The notes beneath the pieces are model-generated. The model ran no database searches. It was not told the origin of the DNA and worked only from the letters and a program-made list of their open reading frames with translations. Of a stretch of DNA of 64,000 nucleotides, positions 41,754 to 49,589 are shown piece by piece. The position numbers and the translations under genes were made by a program. The DNA is from CAYVMX01 sp964452725 (GTDB lineage: Bacteria; Patescibacteriota; Gracilibacteria; JAHISY01). Each line of letters begins with the position of its first letter. Position 1 is the first letter of the stretch. The stretch covers positions 1-64,000 of the forward strand of contig CAYVMX010000001.1 in NCBI GenBank assembly GCA_964452725.1, in the 5' to 3' direction.

Positions 41754-42848
41754 CTAATTATTGAATCGGAAGTGACACACATCGCCGTCTTGAACGGCGT
41801 ACTCCTTGCCTTCGCTACGTAGCCAGCCTTTTTCCTTCGCAGCAGCTTCGCTACCAGCCTCGACTAGCTGTGTACAATCAATCGTTTCCGCGCGAATAAA
41901 GCCAGTCTCAAAATCTGTATGTATGACACCGGCTGCCTCAGGTGCAAGTGAATTTCGCTTCGTCGTCCAGGCACGAGTCTCCTGTGGTCCGGCGGTGAAG
42001 AAAGTAATCAAGTCCAAAGTGGCGTAAGCCGCACGAATCAGACCGTTTAGGCTGCTCTCAGTCAGACCGAGATCAGTGAGGAACTCCGCTGCTTCCGCAG
42101 GAGAGAGGTCGATCAGCTCGCTCTCGAGCTTCGCTGAGACTGGTACGACCTCGGCGCTCGTGGGTAGTCCTACTTTTGCTTTCCATTCGGTCGTGTTGAA
42201 TCCACTGACTGCGTCTTCTGCGACGTTCACCGCATAGACAAAAGGTTTCGTCGTCAGTAGGTGGAGCTCGCGGATAGCTGCGTGGTCGTCCTCAGGGATT
42301 GCTACTGTACTGGCGGGCTGACCCGCCTCGAGCGCAGTCTTGATCTCGGCGATGAGGTCGCGGGTGCGTACGGCAGCTTTGTCGCCAGTACGAGCTTTTT
42401 TTTCTAGTTCGCCGAGGCGGCGCTCGACTGTCGCGAGGTCAGCGAGGATCAGCTCGGTCTCGATCGTCTCGATGTCACTCGCAGGATCGGGTGTCTCAGA
42501 CACATGCTGAATGTCACTATCTTCGAAATCCCGCACGACCTCACAGATCGCATCAGTCTCGCGGATATTGGCGAGGAATTTGTTGCCCAAGCCTTCGCCA
42601 GTGCTTGCACCTTTGACCAGACCAGCGATATCGACAAACTCGATTGTCGTTGGGATTATTTTTACTGAATTGTAGACTTTTGCCAGCTCGGACAGTCGCG
42701 AGTCGGGGACTTCCACCACGCCGACATTGGGGTCGATCGTACAAAAAGGATAATTCGCGCTTTCAGCGGCGTGCGACTTCGTCAGCGCGTTGAAAAGCGT
42801 AGATTTCCCGACGTTGGGTAGACCGACGATACCGATAGTCAGAGGCAT
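41754..42848 (-). CDS. ychF: Ribosome-binding ATPase YchF (OLA1 family)
   Basis: The 364-aa Obg-like NTPase has G1 GIVGLPNVGKSTLFNALTKS, G3 EFVDIAGLVKGASTGEGLGN, and a C-terminal TGS domain (VIHTDFETGFIRAETIDCTQ, KGWLRSEGKEYAVQDGDVCH). It is full length. It is monocistronic on the minus strand and divergent from the pseudopilin operon. Confidence 0.97.
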   Translation of the reverse strand: MPLTIGIVGLPNVGKSTLFNALTKSHAAESANYPFCTIDPNVGVVEVPDSRLSELAKVYNSVKIIPTTIEFVDIAGLVKGASTGEGLGNKFLANIRETDAICEVVRDFEDSDIQHVSETPDPASDIETIETELILADLATVERRLGELEKKARTGDKAAVRTRDLIAEIKTALEAGQPASTVAIPEDDHAAIRELHLLTTKPFVYAVNVAEDAVSGFNTTEWKAKVGLPTSAEVVPVSAKLESELIDLSPAEAAEFLTDLGLTESSLNGLIRAAYATLDLITFFTAGPQETRAWTTKRNSLAPEAAGVIHTDFETGFIRAETIDCTQLVEAGSEAAAKEKGWLRSEGKEYAVQDGDVCHFRFNN

Positions 42849-42938
42849 GGCAGGCAGTATAAAGTATCTAGCTCAAAGTGACGAGTATGCTCCCAGTAGA
42901 TTATTTTTAGATATTCTAAGCGATCTAGTTTTTTTTCA

Positions 42939-42967
42939 TTGAAAAGCTTGACTTTTTATGGTAAAAT
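42939..42967 (+). promoter_or_regulatory. Promoter of the minor pseudopilin operon
   Basis: TTGAAA, 17 nt spacer, TAAAAT with an upstream TGG (extended -10). Confidence 0.7.
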
Positions 42968-42995
42968 GGATAGAATCTCTTACTAATTTTATTTA

Positions 42996-43736
42996 GTGTC
43001 AAAGAAACTCTCTCGCCTTCTCGTAAGCTGTCGTAAATCGCGTGGCCATATCTGTCGACAGCTAGGTTTTACGCTCGTGGAGCTGCTGATCGTGATTTTG
43101 ATTATCTCTATTTTAGCGATTATTGCGATTCCGTCTTTCATCTCTGGTGTCCGTAAAGTTACTTTCAAAAATCGTGCCTATGATGTCACAGCAATCTTGG
43201 AAAAAGCACGTGCTCAAGCGCTAGCTAGCCAAATCAATGCTGCCAAAAAAATAGCTCCAGGTGGCTATGGTGTACAGCTTCAGCTGGCTGATCCAGCAGC
43301 TGATGCGACGACCCAAAAGGCAATACTTTTCATCGACGACTGGAATGTAACTGCGGCTAAGGCTGTCAGTCTCAGTTATGCTGATGTGACGAATAGAGTC
43401 TTGCCCGATGGTGTTTTTACCATCCCTACGCTTACTACTCCTGGCGACACAATCCTCAAAACTATCATGATCGACACACCGAGCTATATAGAGCTACAGC
43501 AGCTAAAAGGTTTGGACAAAGTTGGTAGTGCATGGGGTTCTGCTACCAATAATACTGTTACAGTTATCTTTACACCGCCATATGCCGATACAACTATCAC
43601 CGCTGCCAATGGCACTACGACGACTGGCTTACAGGAGCTGACAGCAGTTTTCAATCTCAAGACTGAAGGTATAATCGGTACACTCACGCTCAATCGTGTA
43701 ACCACTACACCAGAGCTTATCTTTACCAAACCATGA
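42996..43736 (+). CDS. Minor pseudopilin, GspH-like
   Basis: First gene of a four-gene operon. It starts with GTG. The leader is longer than usual (about 25 residues, basic, with two Cys) and ends in QLG before FTLVELLIVILIISILAIIA, Glu at +5. The exported part is 200 or so residues and beta-rich. Four overlapping or closely spaced genes that each carry an N-terminal methylation-type helix match the minor pseudopilin set (H, I, J, K) that primes type IV pilus or type II secretion fibres. Confidence 0.85.
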   Translation: MSKKLSRLLVSCRKSRGHICRQLGFTLVELLIVILIISILAIIAIPSFISGVRKVTFKNRAYDVTAILEKARAQALASQINAAKKIAPGGYGVQLQLADPAADATTQKAILFIDDWNVTAAKAVSLSYADVTNRVLPDGVFTIPTLTTPGDTILKTIMIDTPSYIELQQLKGLDKVGSAWGSATNNTVTVIFTPPYADTTITAANGTTTTGLQELTAVFNLKTEGIIGTLTLNRVTTTPELIFTKP

Positions 43737-44419
43737 AGCCTCTAAAACTAATCCTATCTCGTCGCGGAGAGACCATGATCGAGGTGCTGATCGCACTATC
43801 GGTACTGATCTTGGGTGCGATGTTGGTTCTCAGGACTTTTGGCTATGCTACGATCACCAATCAGCTCACCAAAGAAAATGTCATCGCAACTAATCTCGCA
43901 CGCGAGGGTCTAGAAGCAGTTCGCAATATCCGTGACACCAACTGGCTACGCTACGCTGGTGAGCGCCGGATTTGCTGGAACAACAACGATACGACTGACT
44001 GTCGTGATACTGACTTTGATCGGATACCCGATACACCGATCAAAAATAAGAAGGCTTATCGTGCTGAGTTTGATACCAATAATTATCGCTGGTTATTGGC
44101 GTTTGACCCGAGTAGTACTACTCGCCTAAACCTCAACGATGGTGTCTCGGCTAGTGAAGAGTTTTTACGTTTGAAGCGTGATAGCACTACAGGACAGTAT
44201 TACCATACTAGTTCGATTGGTGCTGGTATAGATTCGATTTATTTTCGTGAGATTTATGCAGAGTATCTAGACGATACTGGTGCGGCACTAGCATTGGACG
44301 AGTCGGCCAATGTCTTGCGAGTGACATCACGTGTACAGTGGCTCGATCGTGGGAAGGTCAGTGAGGTCACACTTACCACTATCATTACCGACTATCTCGG
44401 TCGTAACAATCACAACTAA
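43733..44419 (+). CDS. Minor pseudopilin, GspI/PilV-like
   Basis: The 228-aa protein has a prepilin signal RRGETMIEVLIALSVLILGA: cleavage after Gly with Glu at position 4-5 of the mature chain. The rest has EGLEAVRNIRDTNWLRYAGE, a pattern often seen in PilV/GspI-type proteins. ATG overlaps the previous stop by 4 nt (ATGA), so translation is coupled. Confidence 0.82.
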   Translation: MKPLKLILSRRGETMIEVLIALSVLILGAMLVLRTFGYATITNQLTKENVIATNLAREGLEAVRNIRDTNWLRYAGERRICWNNNDTTDCRDTDFDRIPDTPIKNKKAYRAEFDTNNYRWLLAFDPSSTTRLNLNDGVSASEEFLRLKRDSTTGQYYHTSSIGAGIDSIYFREIYAEYLDDTGAALALDESANVLRVTSRVQWLDRGKVSEVTLTTIITDYLGRNNHN

Positions 44420-44421
44420 TA

Positions 44422-45426
44422 ATGAAGAAATTATTTTCTCCAGCTCGTAGTACTCAGGGATTTACTCTAGTAGAGGCACTTGTGGCGATCGCAGTATTTG
44501 TGATCGTGATGGGCGTCTCGACCAGTATTTTCACTGATGCTTTTGCGTTAGATCACAAAACCAAAGCCTCACGACTACTCTACGAAGAGTCGCGTGTGGC
44601 TCTCGATCGTATTGTCAAAGAAGTGCGTCGCGGTACAATCGACTATGAGGAGTACTGGAGTTGGCACCGAGCGACCAGTAGCAACAGTTCTGTCGTGCCA
44701 GCCACTGACAATGATTATGGCAAAAACTATGGCTACTATGCACTTCAGTTCTTCCGTGATGCGAGTTTCCCTACTTCGGCACCTACTAGCCCTACTACCA
44801 AAACTCGCCAAGATGAAAATGTTGGTACGAATGTCTCGGGGAGTACCTTCCTAAATGGTGCACCAGCACTAGGTGACGCGACCAAGTCTAGCTATGGCTC
44901 AGATCAGTGTGGTACTGGCAAAGTGCCGCTCGTACCAAAGAATAATGGCTATGAGCAATGTGAACTATATCTGATCACCGCCGATGGTGCAGAAAAAACC
45001 ATCCTCAAATTGGTTCCAGAGGTTGTTGGTACTGAGACGCAGTATCGTCTGGCGATGCTACGTCTAGCTGGTCAGGATTCTGATCTAGACGGTCAGATCG
45101 ATACTTGGATATTGGAAGAGAATTACAAAGACACACTTGGCAAGGCAGTCTTCCAAAAAATCCAGCCTGGCTCAATCAAAATTACTGGACTCAAATTTAT
45201 CATCGCCCCACTAGAGGATCCGCGTAAGGCTTTTGCCAACTTTGACAATGCTGTCCAAGTGCACCCCCACGTTACGATCGTCCTGACAGCACGTCCAAGC
45301 AAGGCAAAATTCAATACAGCTAAAAATATCTGGGAGTTGCCAGGTGCCAAGGGTAAATCGCCAGAGATCACGCTCCAGACGACTGTCTCTGCGCGCGCCC
45401 AAAACGAAGTCATCAGTCTCAAATAA
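44422..45426 (+). CDS. Minor pseudopilin, GspJ/PilW-like
   Basis: The 334-aa protein has the leader MKKLFSPARSTQG and then FTLVEALVAIAVFVIVMGVS with Glu at +5. The following ALDRIVKEVRRGTIDYEEYW segment is typical of PilW/GspJ. It is larger than most GspJ proteins, with a Ser/Thr/Pro-rich middle. It starts 2 nt after the previous stop. Confidence 0.82.
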   Translation: MKKLFSPARSTQGFTLVEALVAIAVFVIVMGVSTSIFTDAFALDHKTKASRLLYEESRVALDRIVKEVRRGTIDYEEYWSWHRATSSNSSVVPATDNDYGKNYGYYALQFFRDASFPTSAPTSPTTKTRQDENVGTNVSGSTFLNGAPALGDATKSSYGSDQCGTGKVPLVPKNNGYEQCELYLITADGAEKTILKLVPEVVGTETQYRLAMLRLAGQDSDLDGQIDTWILEENYKDTLGKAVFQKIQPGSIKITGLKFIIAPLEDPRKAFANFDNAVQVHPHVTIVLTARPSKAKFNTAKNIWELPGAKGKSPEITLQTTVSARAQNEVISLK

Positions 45427-45435
45427 TTATTCGCA

Positions 45436-46743
45436 ATGTTAAATTTTTTACCACATTCCATACGTAGTACCAAAGGTGCCTCGCTGATAGTGACACTAGG
45501 TTTAGTGCTAGTCCTAGCGCTGCTCGCTGGTGGTGTTGCGACTATGGTTGGTGCATTTACCCAGCTGACTGGTCAGTCTGCGCGTGCCAATATCGCTTAC
45601 TTTGCCGCCGAGGGTGGTATCGAGCAGGCACTCTATGATTTGACAGCTTACAAGGACGGCTATGTCGCCAATCCAACACAAAATATCTGTGGACCTGCTC
45701 CTGAGACAGTTGATATTTTTGATTTAAATTTAAAATACAACAATCTCTGTACTGGTGCCAATATTTATCGTCTGACTGACTTCAGTGATTCTACTATCAG
45801 TGCTGAGGAGCGGCGAAGTTTTTGGCAAGTTTTTTCTCGAACGCTACAGGATCAGTTAATTAATAAGTACACTATTCCCAATCCATTTTTCACGACCAAT
45901 TCGAATCCCGTAGCAAGTAAAGACGGTATCCTCCAAGAGTCGGAGTGGGGACGTCTAACCAAATCACGTCCTCTTTCTTTTAGTCTGATGATTGATGGTG
46001 GAGATCCTGGTCTGACGGACCCTGCTCAGCGTTTTACATACTTACCATTTGATACTACTACCAAAAAAATCATCTTCTTTATCGATCCAGCAGAGACATG
46101 GACTCCCGCGAATTATACAGCTGGCATGCCACCACACGGTCGCAGCTATAGCCAAGAGGATGTTTTTAGTTGGACGCTCTCGGCGATCGATGGCAATAGT
46201 GATGAATATACGCTCCAGGGAGTTGTCTGGGAAAGCGATTTCCAGACTTGTGATGTAGCTGGTTATGCCACAGGTGGTAGCTATACTTGTTTTGTACTTG
46301 ATCTAACCGATACCAATATCTCGAATGGTCCACTCAATCTCGGTCATCCACTTGCCGGCGAAGATATCAATAAAAATCTCTTATATTCAGTTGAAGTTCC
46401 AAATGGTTTCAATCGTGTAGCAGCAATTACTGAAAACTATAAACGTGCGACAATGCCAGATTATCTAAAAGAGATGAATGAGCGTCTAGTCGGTACTTAT
46501 AGCGTCAATGATCGTTGGCGTGATGTACGCCTGACGATCAATCTCATCGGTACGCTTTCTGAGACCTCTGGTCTGGCATCTGATAGCCTGCGTTATAAGA
46601 TGCTCAGTGCTAAAGAGCTAGCCGATGAGTATGTTTATATCGTCTCAGAGGGTTTCGCTGGTACAGTCAAGCAGACTATCGAGACACGCTTCCGTCGCCA
46701 GGCTACGATTCCGATCTTCCAGTACGTGATCGTGCAGCACTAG
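45436..46743 (+). CDS. PilX/GspK-like minor pilin
   Basis: The 435-aa protein begins with a short basic segment, then RSTKGASLIVTLGLVLVLAL and AEGGIEQALYDL. The replacement of the +5 Glu by a hydrophobic residue (GASLIV) is characteristic of the tip subunit class (GspK/PilX). A large beta-rich exported domain follows. Last gene of the pseudopilin operon, 9 nt after the previous stop. Confidence 0.78.
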   Translation: MLNFLPHSIRSTKGASLIVTLGLVLVLALLAGGVATMVGAFTQLTGQSARANIAYFAAEGGIEQALYDLTAYKDGYVANPTQNICGPAPETVDIFDLNLKYNNLCTGANIYRLTDFSDSTISAEERRSFWQVFSRTLQDQLINKYTIPNPFFTTNSNPVASKDGILQESEWGRLTKSRPLSFSLMIDGGDPGLTDPAQRFTYLPFDTTTKKIIFFIDPAETWTPANYTAGMPPHGRSYSQEDVFSWTLSAIDGNSDEYTLQGVVWESDFQTCDVAGYATGGSYTCFVLDLTDTNISNGPLNLGHPLAGEDINKNLLYSVEVPNGFNRVAAITENYKRATMPDYLKEMNERLVGTYSVNDRWRDVRLTINLIGTLSETSGLASDSLRYKMLSAKELADEYVYIVSEGFAGTVKQTIETRFRRQATIPIFQYVIVQH

Positions 46744-46772
46744 ATCAGTCTTTGAGTTATTGAGTTGTGCTG

Positions 46773-46795
46773 ATTTCTCCGAAATTTCGGAAAAA
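46773..46795. repeat. AT-flanked TCCGAA palindrome (copy 2)
   Basis: TTTCTCCGAAATTTCGGAAA then AA. It matches the reverse complement of the element at 19643-19669 and lies between the pseudopilin operon and the RNase H gene. Confidence 0.55.
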
Positions 46796-46857
46796 TGCTC
46801 TTGCTATTGGAGACTACATCGTAGATCATACAGCTGTGAGGCTCACTTATTTTCAAA

Positions 46858-47301
46858 ATGACCAAAATTATTCTCTACGCTGATGGAGGCTCGCGGGGTA
46901 ATCCTGGACCGGCTGCGGCGGGTGCGGTGCTTTACGATGACTCCGACCAGATCGTTGCTAGTTTGAAAAGCGATCTGGGACGCGCGACGAACAATCAAGC
47001 CGAGTATGCGGCGGTGATTTTGGGTCTTGAAAAGGCTTTGGAATCAGGTGCGACAGAAATTCAAATCAAGCTCGATAGTAAGCTCGTCGTCGAGCAGCTC
47101 GCGGGTCGATGGAAGATCAAAGATTTGGTAATGCGTAAATACGTGGAAAAAGCTCATGTATCGTTGGCAAAACTCAAGAGCTGGTCGATACAACATATAC
47201 CGCGTGAGCAAAACACCGAGGCAGACGCGCTGGTCAATGCTGTACTTGATGTCAAGTGTGGTCCAAAGAAAGTATGGCGCGGTTCGTTTACTTCTTTGTG
47301 A
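46858..47301 (+). CDS. Ribonuclease H family protein
   Basis: The 147-aa RNase H fold has the catalytic DEDD set: ADGGSRGNPGPAAAG (Asp), NNQAEYAAVILGLEKAL (Glu), IKLDSKLVVEQLAGRWKIK (Asp) and REQNTEADALVN (Asp). It belongs to the short RNase HI-like branch (YpeP/RnhA type) and would cut RNA in RNA-DNA hybrids. Its end overlaps the convergent slipin gene by 14 nt. Confidence 0.92.
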   Translation: MTKIILYADGGSRGNPGPAAAGAVLYDDSDQIVASLKSDLGRATNNQAEYAAVILGLEKALESGATEIQIKLDSKLVVEQLAGRWKIKDLVMRKYVEKAHVSLAKLKSWSIQHIPREQNTEADALVNAVLDVKCGPKKVWRGSFTSL

Positions 47302-48202
47302 TACCTTCCAGTGCGCGTAGGACCTCGATTGGTAGCATCCAGACGGTTGTGTTGCTCTGATCACTACTGATGTCATTGACGCTCTGGAGCGTACGTAGGT
47401 GGAGTGCACCGGGGGCTTTGGCTAGCATGGTGGCAGCCTTGTTGAGGTTGGTCGAGGCGATGACCTCGCCTTCGGCTTTTATAATGACGGAGCGTTTCTC
47501 ACGTTCGGCTTCGGCTTCTTTGCCCATTACGCGTTTCATTTCATCGTTGAGTACGATATCTTTTAGTTCGACGTTGATCACTTCGATACCCCACGGGTCA
47601 GTGGCTTTATCGACGATTTCTTTGATTTTTTTACTGATGGCATCGCGTTTACCGAGGAGTTCGTCGAGGGTGGCTTCACCGACGACATTGCGCATAGTGG
47701 TCTGAGCGAGCTGTGCTGTCGCCCAGCGGAAGTCTTCTACTTCGATCACGGCACGGGAAGCGTCTTTGACTTTGTAATAAATCACCGCGTTGATCATCGC
47801 GCTGACGTTGTCGCGAGTCATCGCTTCTTGGCTGGGGACATCGACTGCTTTGACACGGATATCGACTTTTGTGAGTGATTGAAAAATAGGGATCACGATT
47901 CGCCAGCCAGGCTGAAGCATGCCAGAGTATTTACCGAGTGTGAATTTTACACCGCGTTCGTATTGATTGACCTGTCGTATGAAAACAATGAGCAGGACAA
48001 TGGCAGCGATGATTAGTCCGAATTTTGAGAGGAGGAAGGAGAGGTCAGACATAGCAAGGGTGGGTAAAAAACTAATGAGGATAACGAAAGCGATGATAGT
48101 ACGTACGACACCATTAGTCGACTGAGATTTGCCATTTTGACTGCGCTGGCGTTTTAGCTCGGCGAAGACTTGGCGGAGGTCGGGAGGGTCTTGGTTGGGC
48201 AA
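47288..48202 (-). CDS. Slipin/stomatin (SPFH domain) with HflK-like N-terminus
   Basis: The 304-aa protein starts with TTG. Residues 1-20 (PPDLRQVFAELKRQ) resemble the cytosolic N-terminus of HflK. Two hydrophobic segments follow (about 33-50 and 58-77), then the SPFH domain VNQYERGVKFTLGKYSGMLQ, PGWRIVIPIFQSLTKVDIRV, DVPSQEAMTRDNVSAMINAV, and a coiled coil with ELKDIVLNDEMKRVMGKEAE. Such proteins build membrane microdomains and often pair with NfeD, which is not seen here. Confidence 0.9.
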   Translation of the reverse strand: MPNQDPPDLRQVFAELKRQRSQNGKSQSTNGVVRTIIAFVILISFLPTLAMSDLSFLLSKFGLIIAAIVLLIVFIRQVNQYERGVKFTLGKYSGMLQPGWRIVIPIFQSLTKVDIRVKAVDVPSQEAMTRDNVSAMINAVIYYKVKDASRAVIEVEDFRWATAQLAQTTMRNVVGEATLDELLGKRDAISKKIKEIVDKATDPWGIEVINVELKDIVLNDEMKRVMGKEAEAEREKRSVIIKAEGEVIASTNLNKAATMLAKAPGALHLRTLQSVNDISSDQSNTTVWMLPIEVLRALEGITKK

Positions 48203-48297
48203 GAGTTTTGTCTAGATGAGGGATCAAAAGGTTATTTGATTTTACAAAAAAACTGTCGTTAGTCAAAACGACAATTCAATTGTCTTGTGCTATTTAT

Positions 48298-48615
48298 TTA
48301 GCCAAGTACGCTGTCGAGCGCTTCGGCTAGCTTTTCCTTGCCGACGGCACCTGTGAGGCTGTTGACTTCTTCGCCGTCTTTTAGCACTTTGAAAGTCGGA
48401 ATACTCATGACGCCAAATTTTTGAGCGGTTTCTTTGTTATCGTCGATATTGACTTTGACGACTTTGACTTTGCCTTCATATTCGTCTGAGATCTCTTCGA
48501 TGATGGGCATCATAGATTGGCAAGGTCCGCACCAGTCAGCATAAAAGTCTACAAATACTATGCCAGTAGCAGTTTCATCGGCAAATTTCTCATCGGTGAC
48601 AGGGGTGACAGACAT
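48298..48615 (-). CDS. trxA: Thioredoxin
   Basis: The 105-aa protein has the redox site DFYADWCGPCQSM and cis-Pro segment GVMSIPTFKVLKDGEEV. It reduces protein disulfides in the cytoplasm. It is transcribed from its own promoter (48647-48675). Confidence 0.97.
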   Translation of the reverse strand: MSVTPVTDEKFADETATGIVFVDFYADWCGPCQSMMPIIEEISDEYEGKVKVVKVNIDDNKETAQKFGVMSIPTFKVLKDGEEVNSLTGAVGKEKLAEALDSVLG

Positions 48616-48646
48616 GGGAGGGAGAGTTAAGGATTATTAGATAAAT

Positions 48647-48675
48647 ATTCTAAATGAAGTCCAAATAGCTAGCAA
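48647..48675 (-). promoter_or_regulatory. Promoter of trxA
   Basis: Minus strand TTGCTA, 17 nt spacer, TAGAAT. Confidence 0.6.
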
Positions 48676-48694
48676 GTGTGTTTTTATACACTGT

Positions 48695-49564
48695 TCATCT
48701 CTTGGGTTTATAAAAGATTTTGTCTTTTATACGTAGGTCAATATATTCGTATTTACCACTTGTGAGGTCTAGTTGTGATCCGGCAGTTGTTAGTTTATCC
48801 AGCTGAGCGCGAGTATCAGTCGTCAGGTCTAGCCAGATGACATAGTTTTTGTCTGTTAGGAGGTGTGCTTCACGAGCGATAGGGTAGTATTTGATGCTGA
48901 TGATATTGAGGTCGCTGATTGCTTCGAAATAAAAGCTGCTTTCGCGAATAGCGGCGAGATGCTGCTCGGCGACTAGTCGGATAGTCGGGTCTGTGAGGTC
49001 GATAGTTTCACCGAGTGTGAGTGATAGCACATCGCGTGTCGGGCTGTCTCCGACGACTCTGTAGCCTTGTTCATTGATATAGATCCGCTCTGTGCCGATG
49101 CGTAGCTCGGCGATGATAGGGTATTTGAAGACTTCGACAGTGATTGTGTTTGGGTAGTCTTTGGTCACTCGGACCTCGGCAATGTCCGGACGTGCCTGTC
49201 GGACAGCTTTGGAGATCTGCGTCACATCTATCTGCCAGATACTCTGACCGAGGGCAGCATCGCGCACTATGGTTTCGATCTCGGCGAGTGGTAGATCTAG
49301 ACTACTGCGGAGGATGCTGACTTTCGTGACATCGAAGTAGCCAGCGAATTGAGTAAATCCGATGATTGCGCTGAGTATGATAGCTATGAGCGCGATGCTA
49401 AATTTTTGACGGCTGTCGAGTAGCTCGCGCAGCTTGGGTTTGGCGCGAAAAACACGCTGCTCTAAGTGTGCGCCACGACGTGTCCGGCGACGAAAGAAGC
49501 TCGGTATTAATCGGCGTAGTTTCGCGAGGCGAGTATTGCGAGAAGAAAACTCTGGTGCAGACAC
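48695..49564 (-). CDS. ftsQ: Cell division protein FtsQ/DivIB-like
   Basis: The 289-aa protein has a basic cytosolic N-terminus, one membrane helix (FSIALIAIILSAIIGFTQFA), a POTRA domain (FDVTKVSILRSSLDLPLAEI) and an FtsQ-like region with ARPDIAEVRVTKDYPNTITV and YINEQGYRV. It links FtsB/FtsL and the septal synthase. Starts with GTG. It is not in a dcw cluster; it follows the exonuclease fusion gene on the same strand. Confidence 0.85.
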   Translation of the reverse strand: MSAPEFSSRNTRLAKLRRLIPSFFRRRTRRGAHLEQRVFRAKPKLRELLDSRQKFSIALIAIILSAIIGFTQFAGYFDVTKVSILRSSLDLPLAEIETIVRDAALGQSIWQIDVTQISKAVRQARPDIAEVRVTKDYPNTITVEVFKYPIIAELRIGTERIYINEQGYRVVGDSPTRDVLSLTLGETIDLTDPTIRLVAEQHLAAIRESSFYFEAISDLNIISIKYYPIAREAHLLTDKNYVIWLDLTTDTRAQLDKLTTAGSQLDLTSGKYEYIDLRIKDKIFYKPKR

Positions 49565-49589
49565 CCGAGTAGTTTAGCAGAAGGTAATC

